DNA of 64,000 bases from Pectinophora gossypiella. Its lineage: Eukaryota; Arthropoda; Insecta; Lepidoptera; Gelechiidae. The stretch lies in the NCBI RefSeq assembly GCF_024362695.1, contig NC_065422.1:4215534-4279533 (forward strand), in the 5' to 3' direction. The notes below the pieces were generated by a model. That model was not told where the DNA came from. It did not search any database and was given only the letters and a program-made list of their open reading frames with translations. Shown in pieces: positions 31,961-42,898 of this stretch; within the stretch, counting starts at the first letter, position 1; each line of letters starts with the position of its first letter. A program made the translations under genes and the position numbers.

Positions 31961-32127
31961 ATTTTTTTTAATGTAGATACCTGCGGTGCGGTGGACACGA
32001 CGTAAACTTGTTCAGAGTTATACTATGAAGTACCTAAGTATACTCTTTTTGAGATGGAGCCTTTTAGTAAACAAACACCCAAGAGAATTTCTCAGACCAT
32101 TAGGTTAGACTAAAGTTTTGATAAATA

Positions 32128-32285
32128 CTTCAATTCACCGCTGAGCACGTGATAATCATTTATGAGCCAAACATGAATTCGAAAACAAATTCGAGAATCA
32201 TTGGTTTAGGCCTGTGCTAGATTCGGACCTGTAATCTCAAAGTGAGAGGCAAGCGTTCTACCAACTAGGCAACCATGCTTTTTTG
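32128..32285 (-). mobile_element. SINE-D head half
   Basis: CACCGCTGAGCACGTGATAA, TTGGTTTAGGCCTGTGCTAG, AAGTGAGAGGCAAGCG and TTCTACCAACTAGGCAACCA, the reversed tRNA head. Confidence 0.8.
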
Positions 32286-32909
32286 GATGGAATGTTATAT
32301 AAAAATCCCGTTAATGTACAGAATAAATCCCCACGTACAAAATTTATCTTATTTTATTTTCTTCAGGGAGCTAACAGCTTCGATTACAAATAAATACAAA
32401 GGTAGAAGAACGCCAATTACAAGCGTCCATATATAAAACTAAAACAAATAAAACCTAATAAAAAAACAAAAGAAAATAAGTATAAATCTTTAAAAGTAAG
32501 ATAACGTGGCAGGTCAAAATACCTAATTATTTCCCGCACACATCTCACCGATTCCAGCCTCACCTAATTCCAGCAATTCGACCTTATTGACCGCTGATCT
32601 CCATAACAAATTCTGAACGCAGATACATTTGAACATTCTAGCAGTTGACATGTGAGGATAATTTAATATATGTTGTCACGTCACGCGTGAGCCTCCGTCG
32701 TATATCCTCTCGCCCTGTTGAATCGTTTAATTAATTCTCAAATATAGAGAAATACGTAACATATTTGTAGCATTCTATTTACCTGCGAAATGTATTTTGA
32801 TTATAGGTATATATTGTGCCTTATATAATGTGTATATGTACCATAAAGCTTTGTAACAGGTGCTACTTTGGTTGTATGTAATAATCATCGTTAGGTTGTA
32901 TAATTTTGA
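32286..32909. other. AT-rich spacer
   Basis: Nothing recognised. Confidence 0.45.
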
Positions 32910-33085
32910 AGAAATGCATTTTCGAAAGTATGTGACTTAACCTGTATTGGGCTGGTTTTCCTTTCGCGGGTTGGAAGGTCAGACAGGCAGTCGCTTCTGT
33001 AAAAAACCGGACCTGTCAAATCTTCAGGTTACGTAAGCGGACCCTGGAAAAAACGGGATAGTGAACGGGAGATGATGAGGTTCTA
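32910..33085 (+). mobile_element. SINE-D 3' half
   Basis: AAATGCATTTTCGAAAGTAT, TTCGCGGGTTGGAAGGTCAG, GGACCTGTCAAATCTTCAGG, ending GGGAGATGATGAGG. Confidence 0.85.
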
Positions 33086-33154
33086 TAATTAATCTGCAGC
33101 TTTTAGGTCAGTTATAGGCTAGGTAGGAACTAACTTTTAAATAAAAAAAGGAAC

Positions 33155-33318
33155 GGTTAGGGCCCTGTGCCGAGGTTTTTCTTGCAGCTACTTTTCCCCA
33201 GCTATACAGGTTGTGAGAACCTGCAGTAGTTTTAGGCGGATGAGACGTTCGTTATGTAAAAAATGACGCTTGAAAGTGTAACTACTTATGTTACGTACTG
33301 AATAAAGACATTTTTGAA
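33155..33318 (+). mobile_element. LINE-C 3' UTR
   Basis: GGGCCCTGTGCCGAGGTTTT, CTTGCAGCTAC, GGCGGATGAGACGTTCGTTA, ACTGAATAAAGACATTTTTG, GAATTTGAA; the 3' end of the element at 18762. Confidence 0.85.
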
Positions 33319-33365
33319 TTTGAAGAGACGTTTAAATAATAAAAAAAACATAAGGACAACATAAC

Positions 33366-33475
33366 ACACCTCGCCAGCTATGTTTAAGTCCCATGTAACA
33401 TTAACCGGGCACAAATCCTTGAACCAAATGACAGACGTGGCAGATGGCATTACTTGGCCGGACAAAATAGACATG
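33366..33475 (+). mobile_element. Family F piece joined to a SINE-P scrap
   Basis: CTCGCCAGCTATGTTTAAGT and TTAACCGGGCACAAATCC are family F in the same direction as 46617; CAGATGGCATTACTTGGCCG is reversed SINE-P. Confidence 0.55.
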
Positions 33476-33544
33476 TGAAATATACACGTTAGTTCGTAAC
33501 TAATGGGGTAGGCTGAGTCATAAGCTATCACATGCATAAAGAAA

Positions 33545-33875
33545 ATATAAACAGCCTATATACGTCCCACTGCTGGGCACAGGCCTCCCATCAATCGACC
33601 GGAGGGGGTATGGAGCATGGTCCACCACGCTGCTCCACTGCGGGTAAGTGGAGGTGTTTTTACGGCTAATAGCCGGGACTAACGGCTTAACGTGCCGTCC
33701 GAAGCACGGAATCATTTTACTTTATCGGATAATCAGGTGATTCAAGCCTGAAAAATCCATACCAAACAAAGGGCAGTCTCACAAAGTGATTCCGACAATG
33801 TCCCCATCGGGAAACGAACCTGGACCTGGAGGTCTGTGAACCTAACGCTCTAACCAGTGGACCACGGAGGCTGTT
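33545..33875 (-). mobile_element. SINE-B, full length
   Basis: CAGCCTATATACGTCCCACT, GCTGGGCACAGGCCTCC, the core CGTGCCGTCCGAAGCACGGA, and a reversed head ending GGACCACGGAGGCTG. The B box is altered (GTTCGTTTCCC). Confidence 0.85.
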
Positions 33876-34285
33876 GTTGTTGGAGGAGGAAGTTATCACA
33901 ATACTCCAAAATTCAGCCATAAAATTAACTTGACATAATTAACCTTATATCGTCCATGTAGAATTATTCTGAATCCCATATTGAATTTGATCACCCTTCA
34001 TACCCTCATTGAAGGGAATCATCCCTTCAATTTGCAAACCTAAGTTAGCGGTCCACTGGTTGTCTTATTCGGCCCTCATCAGATTACGATTCAATTAAGT
34101 GTATCCTCCTTATTGTGGGGTGTAAGCAGATGCTTCATGTCTTCAGCTTGACCTTAAAAAACCTTTTCTAAGGTAATTTCTCAATAATCATTTCAAAGTT
34201 ATACATCGCATTTAAGTATATATGCTTTTTTATAATAAAAATAAAATTATAAAAAGTAAAAGGAAGTAGTAACTATAATCCTAGG
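33876..34285. other. Spacer
   Basis: Contains a direct ATCCCTTCAAT-like duplication near 34015-34030; otherwise nothing. Confidence 0.4.
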
Positions 34286-34590
34286 TCCAGTGTTCGCTTA
34301 CCTAACCTGAAGATTTGACTGGTCCGGTTTTTTACAGAAGCGACTGCCTGTCTGACCTTCCAACCCGCGAAAAGTAAACCATCCCAATACAGGTTAGGTC
34401 ACATACTTACCTCCGAAAATGCATTTCTCGGGAATGTGGTTTTCCTTACGATGTTTTCGTTCACCGCTGAGCTCGTGATAATCATTTATGATTCAAACAT
34501 GAATTCGAAAACAACTTCGACAATAATTAAGATATCAAAGTGAGAGACAAGCGTTCTGCCAACTGGGCTCTACCACGGGCCACGGCTCAA
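34286..34590 (-). mobile_element. SINE-D, full length
   Basis: TTCGCTTACCTAACCTGAAG, CTGACCTTCCAACCCGCG, ATGCATTTCTCGGGAATGTG, head CAACTGGGCTCTACCACGG. The B-box region is deleted. Confidence 0.85.
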
Positions 34591-35142
34591 GATATGACTA
34601 CATGAGGTACGAAAAATCTTTACAATTTTGTAATATAACATTCGATACGTCGCGACCTACGCAAATCAGTACGCAAGCCAAAATCAAAATCATCCGGCAT
34701 TCGAACACAAGTCACCGCCAAACGCGTGCAAGCGACCCAGCGATGCGTGAACACGCGTCACATGCATACACGTCGCACGCATGAATCGCGTGCGAAATGA
34801 TCGCGTGTTCAACGCATCTCCAAGGCCTACGTTTGGTAATTAGGGGAGCGGATTGATGTTCATTTCGTTTACTGGTGCGGATGAAAGTTTAATTGTCAGT
34901 TTATTTTTTTGTCTTGTAACGAGAACATAAAATAAAAACACACAATACATACTTAGATAAAATACACACGCACGCAATTCCTAATGAGGTGGGCAGAGCC
35001 ACTGATGTTACGAAAACGTAAGGTGAATTCGATGAGCCGAGTAGATATGAATGCATGGGATTAACTGTTTGGGAACTGATATTAGGCAGCTAAATTACTT
35101 AATCGTATAACAATATTTTATGCTTTTTTAAAGGTTTAGGGC
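34591..35142. other. Spacer with an odd GC-rich, CpG-rich patch
   Basis: 34640-34810 is rich in GCGTG/CACGC motifs (ACACGCGTCACATGCATACA) and unlike its flanks. The 60-aa frame there has low-complexity content and is not credible as a gene. Confidence 0.4.
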
Positions 35143-35310
35143 TCTGTGCCGAGGTTTTTCTTGCAGCTTCCTTTCCTCGGCTATACAGGTTGTGAGAAGC
35201 TGCATACGTTTTAGGCGGATGAGACATTTGTTACGTATAATTGACGATTGAAAGTGTAACTAACTACTTATGTTACCTACTGAATAAAGACATTTTTGAA
35301 TTTGGTTATA
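35143..35310 (+). mobile_element. LINE-C 3' UTR
   Basis: GGGCTCTGTGCCGAGGTTTT, GGTTGTGAGAAGCTGCATAC, TACTGAATAAAGACATTTTT, GAATTTGG. Confidence 0.85.
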
Positions 35311-35863
35311 CACTCATAGTCCTGCATAATAGCAATTTTTTTATTTTCTTTATTATTTATTTATTTATATTTCATGTATCAAGTACTGAATAAAACTAAA
35401 TTCGATAATTTTTTAGTTTATTAAAAAGTTCTTACATTACAAACGCCATGGCACCTTCTTACCTTGTCTGGGGTACTTCTCATAAGACGTAAAACTAAAT
35501 TTTGTCTAGATTATCAGTTCTCTTCACTATGAACCCTTTAATAATATCCCTAACAATTTCCTCACGAATATTTGTCACAACACAAGTGAGGAAGCAAAAA
35601 AATCAATTCGATAAAATCAACATTTTCGCAAGGTAAAAAAGGAAGGTACATTTCCGAATGGGGATAACATCTTCCGGCAGGGTTTTTTTACACTCATTAC
35701 TAGAACCGTTTTTATTTTTTTGCCTTTTCCCAGTGAACGAGATAAAAAATGAAGATGAACTGCGGAGGTGCAGAGTAAATACGGGGTCGGCTAGTGAGGG
35801 GGGTTTAGTGACGTAATATCGATAGAACACATACGTACATAATACTCCTATTGGGGTGGGCAT
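35311..35863. other. AT-rich spacer
   Basis: A (TTTA)n patch at 35345-35370; no gene or repeat family recognised. Confidence 0.4.
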
Positions 35864-36133
35864 GGTTACTACTTCCTGATGTAAGTATGGTCACGAGCAT
35901 TAATATGTTTACACTTTGGTACCATGTCGCATTAACTTTTTTGACAAATTGAACTGTAAGTATCACTAAATGTCAAATATGTTAGTGCGACAGAGTCCTA
36001 AAGTGGGTACATTATTTGCTCATGACTGTACGTAGTCGTACATCTCAGGGGCCTTTGGCGGCTCAGTGATAACCCTGACACCGGGTTGATGAGGTTGGTT
36101 AACTACCTCACAACCCACGCGATAGAAGAAGAA
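35864..36133 (+). mobile_element. SINE-A 3' half, split by MITE-T
   Basis: GTTACTACTTCCTGATGTAA then, past the MITE, CGTAGTCGTACATCTCAGGG, GGCCTTTGGCGGCTCAGTGA and CGCGATAGAAGAAGAA. Confidence 0.85.
35888..36028 (+). mobile_element. MITE-T, complete, in a SINE-A
   Basis: TA at 35886-35887 and 36029-36030. Other SINE-A copies read AAGTACGTAG at this point (for example 54264-54273), so removal of the MITE plus one TA restores the empty site exactly. Confidence 0.95.
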
Positions 36134-36162
36134 GGGGTGGACATAACCACAAGTATTACAGA

Positions 36163-36300
36163 CGGCGATACGGCTCACCACCTATCACGTTGGTCTGACA
36201 GTAAGCTCGGTGAAGTGTGGGTACTTAGTTTAACCTGGATGTGCCTCTGACTACTCCATTCGGGATATAGTCGTGAGCTATGTCCAGGATCACAAGTAAT
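36163..36300 (+). mobile_element. Family I copy
   Basis: CTATCACGTTGGTCTGACAG, AGCTCGGTGAAGTGTGGGTA, GGGATATAGTCGTGAGCTAT. Confidence 0.6.
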
Positions 36301-37019
36301 CAAACACAACCTGCAGCCACTGTTGATGCCAAGTTCTAAGATGAATAGAATTGATGGATGAATGGCTGGATGGATGAATAAAATTGATAAAATAATACCA
36401 AAAAAATACAAATGAAAGTAAAGGTGAGATATTTACGAAATAACCACACATTATGCATGGTTTCGAATTAGATCAATTTTGGCTTATTCAGTTGTTTAAT
36501 CACAACAAAACTTGGTTACGTATTTTTATTTAGTACCCTAATATAGGGTATATTCACCTATTCAAACTACTTTCTGACGACTTCAATTTACAGAGAACGC
36601 TACAAGGGTTCTTACCCGTCCTTACATATTTTGTATTCTTTCTCTTGTAAAAAAAAATAAAAGTAAAATAAATTAAAGAAAACAGTTTTTCATTCTACGG
36701 CATATTTCATCAATTATTTATAAGTATCGACTTTTAATTATCGATGAATCTGATTGTGTCCCATCACTGCCCTCGACCGCAGACCACACGGGCCGGTAAG
36801 CACGAAAAGTCGCTCCCAGCAAATATATTAGAATATACATTACTCTGTGCGACTGGCGAGATGAATAGCCTACCGTCCGTAGCCGTACGCTATCCAGTCA
36901 ATATCCAGAGTGTATATCTATGGTCGTACCTAGGTACTGAGTTTGTACTACCACTTGTGATCTGCATTTTTTATCAGCTTTTAGTTTTTTTTAAAAGGTA
37001 AAGGATTTATAAAGCGAAA
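36301..37019. other. Spacer
   Basis: GGATGGATGAAT-type short repeats near 36355. The 85-aa plus frame at 36744-37001 shows no domain; its C-terminal half is hydrophobic only by AT composition. Confidence 0.4.
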
Positions 37020-37262
37020 GTAAGTCAAAACACGTTCAGCTGCTTTTCTTCCCGGGCATGTCGTAAAATCCGACAGAGGGATTGTGTCCTCTAACATGAT
37101 GGACTAATGTTATGGGCGATAGGCTGATCCCTTATCACCATAAGGTTTATCATATCCAGCTTACGACATCGTATCAACAGTGGCTGCAAGTTATCTTTGA
37201 TTACTTGTGGCTCTGCCCACCCCATTAGGGATTACGGGCGTGAGTTTATGTATGTATATATG
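37020..37262 (+). mobile_element. LINE 3' UTR with (TATG)n tail
   Basis: GGGCGATAGGCTGATCCCTT, CGACATCGTATCAACAGTGG, TGATTACTTGTGGCTCTGCC, ending TTTATGTATGTATATATG. A reverse partial match is at 36290-36330. Confidence 0.55.
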
Positions 37263-37446
37263 TAAGTAATTCAAAAGAGAAAGGCAAATTAAATTAATCC
37301 AAAATATTTTGAACAAAGGCTAGTTCTCTAAACCGGCGAATGTTGATTTGATTTGATTTAAAGATTTTATTGAGACTAGCTACTTCTTCTGGAAGTAGAG
37401 AAGTGTCTAGAAATCTGTAGTGTCTGCCTACCCCAGTGGGAAATAA

Positions 37447-37690
37447 CGACCTCCGTGGTCTACTGGTTAGAACGTTGGTCTCTCGATCTAGAGGTACTGT
37501 GTTCGATATATCACAAAAATAACTTAGTGATTCCTAAGTTGGCTAGGACATTGCAGGCTGATCACATGATTCTCAGAAAGTAAAATGATCCGTGGTTCGG
37601 AGGCCATGTTAAGCATTCGACGGCTACTGTTAACTATGTAGTCGTTACATGAGCCGTGCCAGGGGCCGTTGGCGTTTCAATATTAAAATT
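37447..37690 (+). mobile_element. SINE-A, diverged
   Basis: Head CGACCTCCGTGGTCTACTGG, altered B box, ATATCACAAAAATAACTTAG, core with several changes, CATGAGCCGTGCCAGGGGCC; the tail is missing. Confidence 0.75.
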
Positions 37691-37894
37691 TTCACTGTGT
37701 GTGAACCACATATGAGCCACTAAATTTGAAACTCATACGTGCATGTCCCATATGTGGGGTAAATCCGTCGGGAGTCTTTTCAGATTGTTTATTTCTTGCC
37801 ATAGTGTGTTTATGTACATAAATTCCAATGTGTTTATTGAAAAATAACATTGCTCGTGAGGGGTCCATCTCTAATTTTCAGTTCTTGCGAATAG

Positions 37895-37977
37895 ACGTAT
37901 ATTCAAAAATGTTACATTGACCTTCAACAAGTCTATCCATGATAATTACGTTGAATAAATGATTCTGATGTCTGTTA
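37895..37977 (+). mobile_element. LINE-K 3' end
   Basis: TTCAAAAATGTTACATTGAC, CTTCAACAAGTCTATCCATG, GTTGAATAAATGATTCTGAT. Confidence 0.75.
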
Positions 37978-38566
37978 CACAATGAACGTGTTAACCCTGA
38001 CATCAGAGAAGAACACACATATACGAGAAAAGACGATGGGTGACTTATCATGCCGGATAGATCTTGAAAGTGGAGTAAATCAAAGGTAATTTTAGTCCAG
38101 ACAATGAATGAAGGGTGACTTCTGCAATTTTTACCACACCACGTAGTTGAGTTGTCGCATCATCGAGAACTCACATCACTAATCATCACTCACGCGCACA
38201 AATTACTGCACAAATTCCTTCTTAATCACGAAACCATCTAAACTAAACTGAATTCTCTTTTCTCCAGGGACCCTTTATATAGCTTTCTCCCTTGTTTTCA
38301 GTCAAGCTGAAACTTGCACTGGAGCTTAAAAGCTCGTGTTTGCACCGATGCGTGCCTTCGAATTCACAGATGGTGGGTTGGTGAGGCCTGCTAAAGCTCC
38401 GACAAGTTTGAGAGCTTTTGACCTTGATTCCATTTTCAATTTGTCGCTTTTCAATTATTTTTATTTACGTCAAAAAGTATACTTCAGAAAAAACATAAAC
38501 AGAATATTACAAAACGATTCGGGATTCGGGCCACGAAAGAAGTCGACGGATTTTAATTAGATCAAC
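37978..38566. other. Spacer
   Basis: Nothing recognised; the plus frame at 38336-38560 has no family features. Confidence 0.4.
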
Positions 38567-38842
38567 GGCCTCCGTGGTCCAGTGGTTTGAGCGTTGGGCT
38601 CACGATCCGGAGGTCCAGGATTCAAATTCCGGTGGGGACATATATCACAAAAATCACTTTGTGGTCCCTACTTTGATTAGGATATAACAGGCTGATCACC
38701 AGATTGTCCGAAAGTAAGATGATCCGTGCTTCAGAGGACACGTTAAGCTGTTGGTCCCGGTTACTACTTACTGATGTAAGTACGTTAGTCGTTACATGAG
38801 CCATGTCTAATCTTTCTCACAACCCACACGATAGAAGAAGAG
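38567..38842 (+). mobile_element. SINE-A with an internal 3' deletion
   Basis: GCCTCCGTGGTCCAGTGGTT and the body through TACATGAGCCATGTC, then a jump to CACAACCCACACGATAGAAG. Confidence 0.9.
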
Positions 38843-38942
38843 GAAGTACAAATATCAAGTAACTACCTCTTAATAAAAATACGAGTTCCAATCCAAGTGG
38901 AACCCGGATTACAATAAATTAACAATTAAATTAATTAATTAC

Positions 38943-39025
38943 GCCTTTGGCGGCTCAATAGTAAGCCTGACACCAGGGTTGATGGGGTTGATACTCCACC
39001 TCATAACCCACACGATAGAAGAAGA
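38943..39025 (+). mobile_element. SINE-A tail fragment
   Basis: GCCTTTGGCGGCTCAATAGT to CACACGATAGAAGAAGA. Confidence 0.8.
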
Positions 39026-39416
39026 ATAAATTAAAGGTTTCGCTGAAAAAATTCAAAGCAAAAAAATGAGATTTTTCTTAAAGGCATTTACGTAGTTTTT
39101 CTACAAACCGACGATGTAGATCTCGAAGCGCACCGTTCAAGTTTTGCCGTCGGAACTGCACATTACAACTATGCCTAACTCTACTTTGATGACTTCTCCT
39201 CAATATTACTACCTTATAACTACCTAGAGAGAGTACTTTGCGAAGAGATTGAGTTAAAGGGTTTATAGGTGGTGGTGAGGAATGTTTTAAAAGGTTCGAA
39301 GTTTGGAACTTCGAAAGGAAAGAATGTTAAAATCAGCGTTCGGGATTTTTTGTCCGCTCCGTCAGCTACAAAACGTGAAGAAAATACAAAAAACTTTGGG
39401 TTTTTTTCTTTCTTTT
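39026..39416. other. Spacer
   Basis: Nothing recognised. Confidence 0.4.
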
Positions 39417-39505
39417 TGGGGCCTTTGGCGACTCAATAATAACCCTGACACCATGGTTGATGAGGTTGGTAATTCACCTTACAACCCACAAGATAGAAGA
39501 AGAGA
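39417..39505 (+). mobile_element. SINE-A tail fragment
   Basis: GGGGCCTTTGGCGACTCAAT to CACAAGATAGAAGAAGA. Confidence 0.8.
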
Positions 39506-39649
39506 ATACAAGAAACTTAAAATTGGAATTCATTTCTCAGTGACTTGCTGCCAATGCTCAAATCGTAGAAGTAGACTAGTAGAAATAGTTGGATGCCATA
39601 TCTATCTTTATTAATGACGTTTAAATATTGTTTTTAGAAGCGAATTTAC

Positions 39650-39722
39650 AACTTGTCTCGTCATGTCTTATCACGTCTCGTCACGTCACATCACGTCACG
39701 TCTCGTCACGCCACATCACGTC
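39650..39722. repeat. CGTCACGTCT-type minisatellite
   Basis: TCTCGTCATGTCTTATCACG, TCTCGTCACGTCACATCACG: 5- and 10-bp units of TC(A/T)CG(T/C) in a row. Confidence 0.8.
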
Positions 39723-40101
39723 TTACAAAATTAGGTACACAAACAGATAAAGACAATACATAATAGACTTATAATTACACAGATTTTGTATAATAATGCC
39801 AATAGGGCACATAACATAATTTATATAACGTAACTAAATGAGTGATTTGTGTATCTATGCCCTATCCCTAGACGAATACGGACATATGTATAGAAAAACT
39901 TAATAATAATACCCGCCATATTCATATTCCTACGTCTGGCCTCTTGGCAGATCTCAAACAGAATAATTTCGTACAATAATGACAAATGGAGTCAAATGGA
40001 TAAACTTTGTCTTCGCGATATGGTTTCTTGGATTTTAATAGCTTTTATTACCTACCGCTCTTCTATTTATACTGAAAGATGTTGTTATATTATCATGATG
40101 T
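39723..40101. other. AT-rich spacer
   Basis: Nothing recognised. Confidence 0.4.
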
Positions 40102-40367
40102 TTTTTTTTACTTATTGTAGATTTGCCACAGATGACATTAACTACTTGGCCAGACAAATGGGGAGTGCTAAGGGCTGTCATTAGGTACAAAATTTAGGAC
40201 AACAGGCCTGAGGGTACCCAGTTGGGCGCGAACCTCGGCTCACGGCGTCGTCTGAGAGGAAGAATATTTGAAACATTTGATCGACCATAGTGGGACGATA
40301 GTGATAAACGCTGAATGAGGGAAATCGTTAACCACGACGGCGGGGTCGGTATCGGGGTTCTGATGTC
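40102..40367 (-). mobile_element. SINE-P, near full length
   Basis: T-run, TAGATTTGCCACAGATGACA, CGAACCTCGGCTCACGGCGT, GGGTCGGTATCGGGGTTCTG. The flanks share TCATGAT, a possible short duplication. Confidence 0.8.
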
Positions 40368-40719
40368 ATGATATGCATATTACTGTTTCGGAACTATCGT
40401 TAAATTGTCTGCAGATAGTTGTAACAATGACAATTATTATTGTATACTATCGATATCTCATATCGAAAATGAAACCATTCAGCTTAGTTTCAGTAAAAAA
40501 CTATAATGTTAAAAACGTAAAAAACAATCATAATTATATCTAAATTCAAATATAAAAGAATAAAAAATCAAGTAAAAAGTAAACTATATCAAAAAGGTTT
40601 TCTATCGGCGACATGCTGGCCTCTCTTGTGGCAACAGTAAAATTAGGTAGCCGATAAAAGCAAATACCAAAAAACATGCATCTAAAAATGTAAGTATAAA
40701 AATAACACCAAATATAAAT
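40368..40719. other. AT-rich spacer
   Basis: Nothing recognised. Confidence 0.4.
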
Positions 40720-40838
40720 TCTACCTCGGGATATGGACTGGACAGTTCGGGCTTGTGTGGTAACTCCCACGCGCATTACTCCATCAGGGAAGGTTTTACC
40801 AACCCGTCCACGTGGCCAGGCCACGTTGCCGTCGGCAA
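40720..40838 (-). pseudogene. BEL/Pao-like pol C-terminal fragment
   Basis: The minus frame reads VLVADGNVAWPRGRVGKTFP, DGVMRVGVTTQARTVQS. A block of the form WPxGRVxxTFPxxDGxVRVxxVxT is typical of the C-terminal end of BEL/Pao integrases. Only about 40 residues survive; no LTR is visible next to it. Confidence 0.5.
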
Positions 40839-40847
40839 CTAAAACCT

Positions 40848-40927
40848 ATCAACTCAGAATCATAGTCTGAATCATAGTCTGAATCACCCCTCAAATTTTG
40901 CGTTACGTGTCAGTACTAACCCTGTAT
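40848..40927 (-). mobile_element. MITE-J end fragment
   Basis: TCAACTCAGAATCATAGTCT, a TGAATCATAGTC duplication, TTGCGTTACGTGTCAGTACT and AACCCTGTATA. Confidence 0.6.
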
Positions 40928-41237
40928 ACAACAATTTGATGCGACCAGTAACCAAATTCCTATTGGTCCGTAAAGCGACACCGTAACCTTAACCTGTCTA
41001 CCTCAACCGCTTTCAATCCCTGTTTAAAATACCACAAAATGTGTAACATTAAGCCCGAGTCCTATTTTTCTGGGCGACACTTATCGTCATAGATTAAATT
41101 TTCACCTTCAGCTAACTGAAAGAATCCATTACTTCCGCCAGATGTCACTGAAATCAAATGTCTCTGAGATGCGAGGGGAGTAGAGAGGACGCTTTAAAAA
41201 AAAAACGTAAAAAAAGTGTGAAGTTTTATTGTAATTA
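40928..41237. other. Spacer
   Basis: Nothing recognised. Confidence 0.4.
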
Positions 41238-41287
41238 TAGTACTTAGATGTTCCTATAGTACTTAGATGTTCCTATTATAGTACTTA
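41238..41287. repeat. ~20-bp tandem repeat, 2.5 units
   Basis: TAGTACTTAGATGTTCCTAT occurs twice, followed by ATAGTACTTAG. Confidence 0.85.
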
Positions 41288-41450
41288 GGGCCCTGTGCTG
41301 GGAGGTTTTCTGGCCACGTCTTTCCTTCAGCGTTACAGATTCCGATGTGGTAGTAGTTTTACAGCTAGTTACATAATATGTAATTTAATTATGTTTGACG
41401 TTCAAAAAGCGCTAACTTTGTAAGCCAATTTTGAAAAAAAAATTTTTTTT
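41288..41450 (+). mobile_element. Diverged LINE-C 3' UTR
   Basis: GGGCCCTGTGCTGGGAGGTT and TGGCCACGTCTTTCC parallel the 33155 copy but differ at many sites. It ends in A/T runs. Confidence 0.5.
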
Positions 41451-41639
41451 TTTTTCCTAGCGACCCTCGATAGCCCAATTCGCAGACCGTATGACTTACA
41501 TCGTAGTTTCACGGGTTTGAATCTCGACTCCAAACCACTTTTGAGTTTACGGAATTCATATTTGGGTCATAAATAATTGATATGACATGGTTTCCAGGAT
41601 TTGTACCTGATTAATCGCAAAAGGCTCGCCCCCTATTAC

Positions 41640-41735
41640 ACGGGACTTAAACATAGCTGGAAAAGAGTGGGTGTATGTATATGCTGTACACCTCTGCCTA
41701 CCCTTTCGAGGATACAGGCGTGATGCTATGTCATG
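41640..41735 (-). mobile_element. Family F copy
   Basis: CGGGACTTAAACATAGCTGG, CACCTCTGCCTACCCTTTCG, GATACAGGCGTGATGC, the reverse of 59405-59500. Confidence 0.6.
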
Positions 41736-42084
41736 TTGTATTCCTTGTAGTAGATTGCATTTGGTGCATATTGACAGACAAAAAAAAACTTGTTTCAAAT
41801 ATTTTTAGTCACAGCCTTCTCTTTTCCATTCTCTGTCCTCGACTGCGTCACTGAAACACAAAGTTTTTTTTAATCCGAGACAGACAGACAGACATTAATC
41901 AACGTCGATCACGCACAGACTTCGGCAAAAATTGCCCTTCAACATTCGGGGGCGTAACTCTATTGTCTTGTCACTTGATCGGGTTTTAATCATTTTTCCA
42001 ATCACAATTTTTTAGCATATAAATTAATGGAGTAAGCTGATTGGTTGCTTGACATGGGATTATTATTTTGATATAGGTGCGAAC
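41736..42084. other. Spacer
   Basis: A CAGACAGACAGA run at 41879-41894; otherwise nothing. Confidence 0.4.
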
Positions 42085-42165
42085 CAGCCTGTTTACATAC
42101 ATCCCACTGCTGGGCACTGGGCTCCTCTCAATCAAGCAAACGGGGTATGGAGTACTTATTTCTGT
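42085..42165 (-). mobile_element. SINE-B tail fragment
   Basis: CCTGTTTACATACATCCCAC, TGCTGGGCACTGGGCTCC, GGGGTATGGAGTACTT. Confidence 0.6.
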
Positions 42166-42437
42166 TTAGAAATCCTTTACAAAACAAAAGTACTCTAGTT
42201 ATTTATACGTATTGTTACTAATATCCCCAGTTTTTCAAGCGTCATGTTCTTGACAATGCAATATACCCGATTATAAAGGAACCTTTATTTCATTACAAAA
42301 TTTACATTCCATTTAAATCCTTAAAACACATTACAACGAATATGAAAATCTCAATCTGAAATTCTAATTATCTTACCCGCACTGGTAGAATTAAAACGGA
42401 CTCGAGTTTCGGAGAATCGCGAGTAGGGTAACAGTGA

Positions 42438-42660
42438 TAAGTGGTATACGCGGACAATCAGATGATTCAAGATATTGCAGGATTAAATCCTCTGATTGTC
42501 CGAAATAGTAAGACGATTCCGTGCTTCGTGGGCCCGGCTATTAGCCGTATAAAACACCTCTACCTACAGTGAAGCATCGTGATCGAGTATGCGCTATACC
42601 TACCCTTTTAGCTCGACGGAAGGGAAGCCTGTTTCCAGCAGAGGAACGTATAAATGGTTG
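42438..42660 (+). mobile_element. SINE-B, diverged 3' two thirds
   Basis: CTCTGATTGTCCGAAATAGT, GATTCCGTGCTTCGTGGGCC, GGCTATTAGCCGTA, GCCTGTTTCCAGCAGAGGAA. Confidence 0.65.
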
Positions 42661-42898
42661 TCACAGACAAGCGCCATCTAGCGCAAACCTATTGTAACAA
42701 TTTAGTTTAGCTAGCTGGCTACGTTCATATTTTATGATAGGAAAATTGTAAATTAGTAATCAACGCCAAATAAAAAGAGATACAAAATGGAGTAACGATG
42801 AATGACGCATTTTATTTTCCCGCTCCCTTATAATTATTATATTCAACAAAATCATACCAAATCTATAATCTATTTCTTCAATGGTGTTCATTTTTATA

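Noticed and set aside
33717..33920. Minus-strand frames over SINE-B copies (also 57430-57696, 51968-52207)
   Set aside because: They simply translate the SINE-B sequence; frames differ between copies because of indels.
36744..37001. 85-aa plus-strand frame as a small membrane protein gene
   Set aside because: No start context, no conservation visible, and hydrophobicity explained by AT-rich codons.
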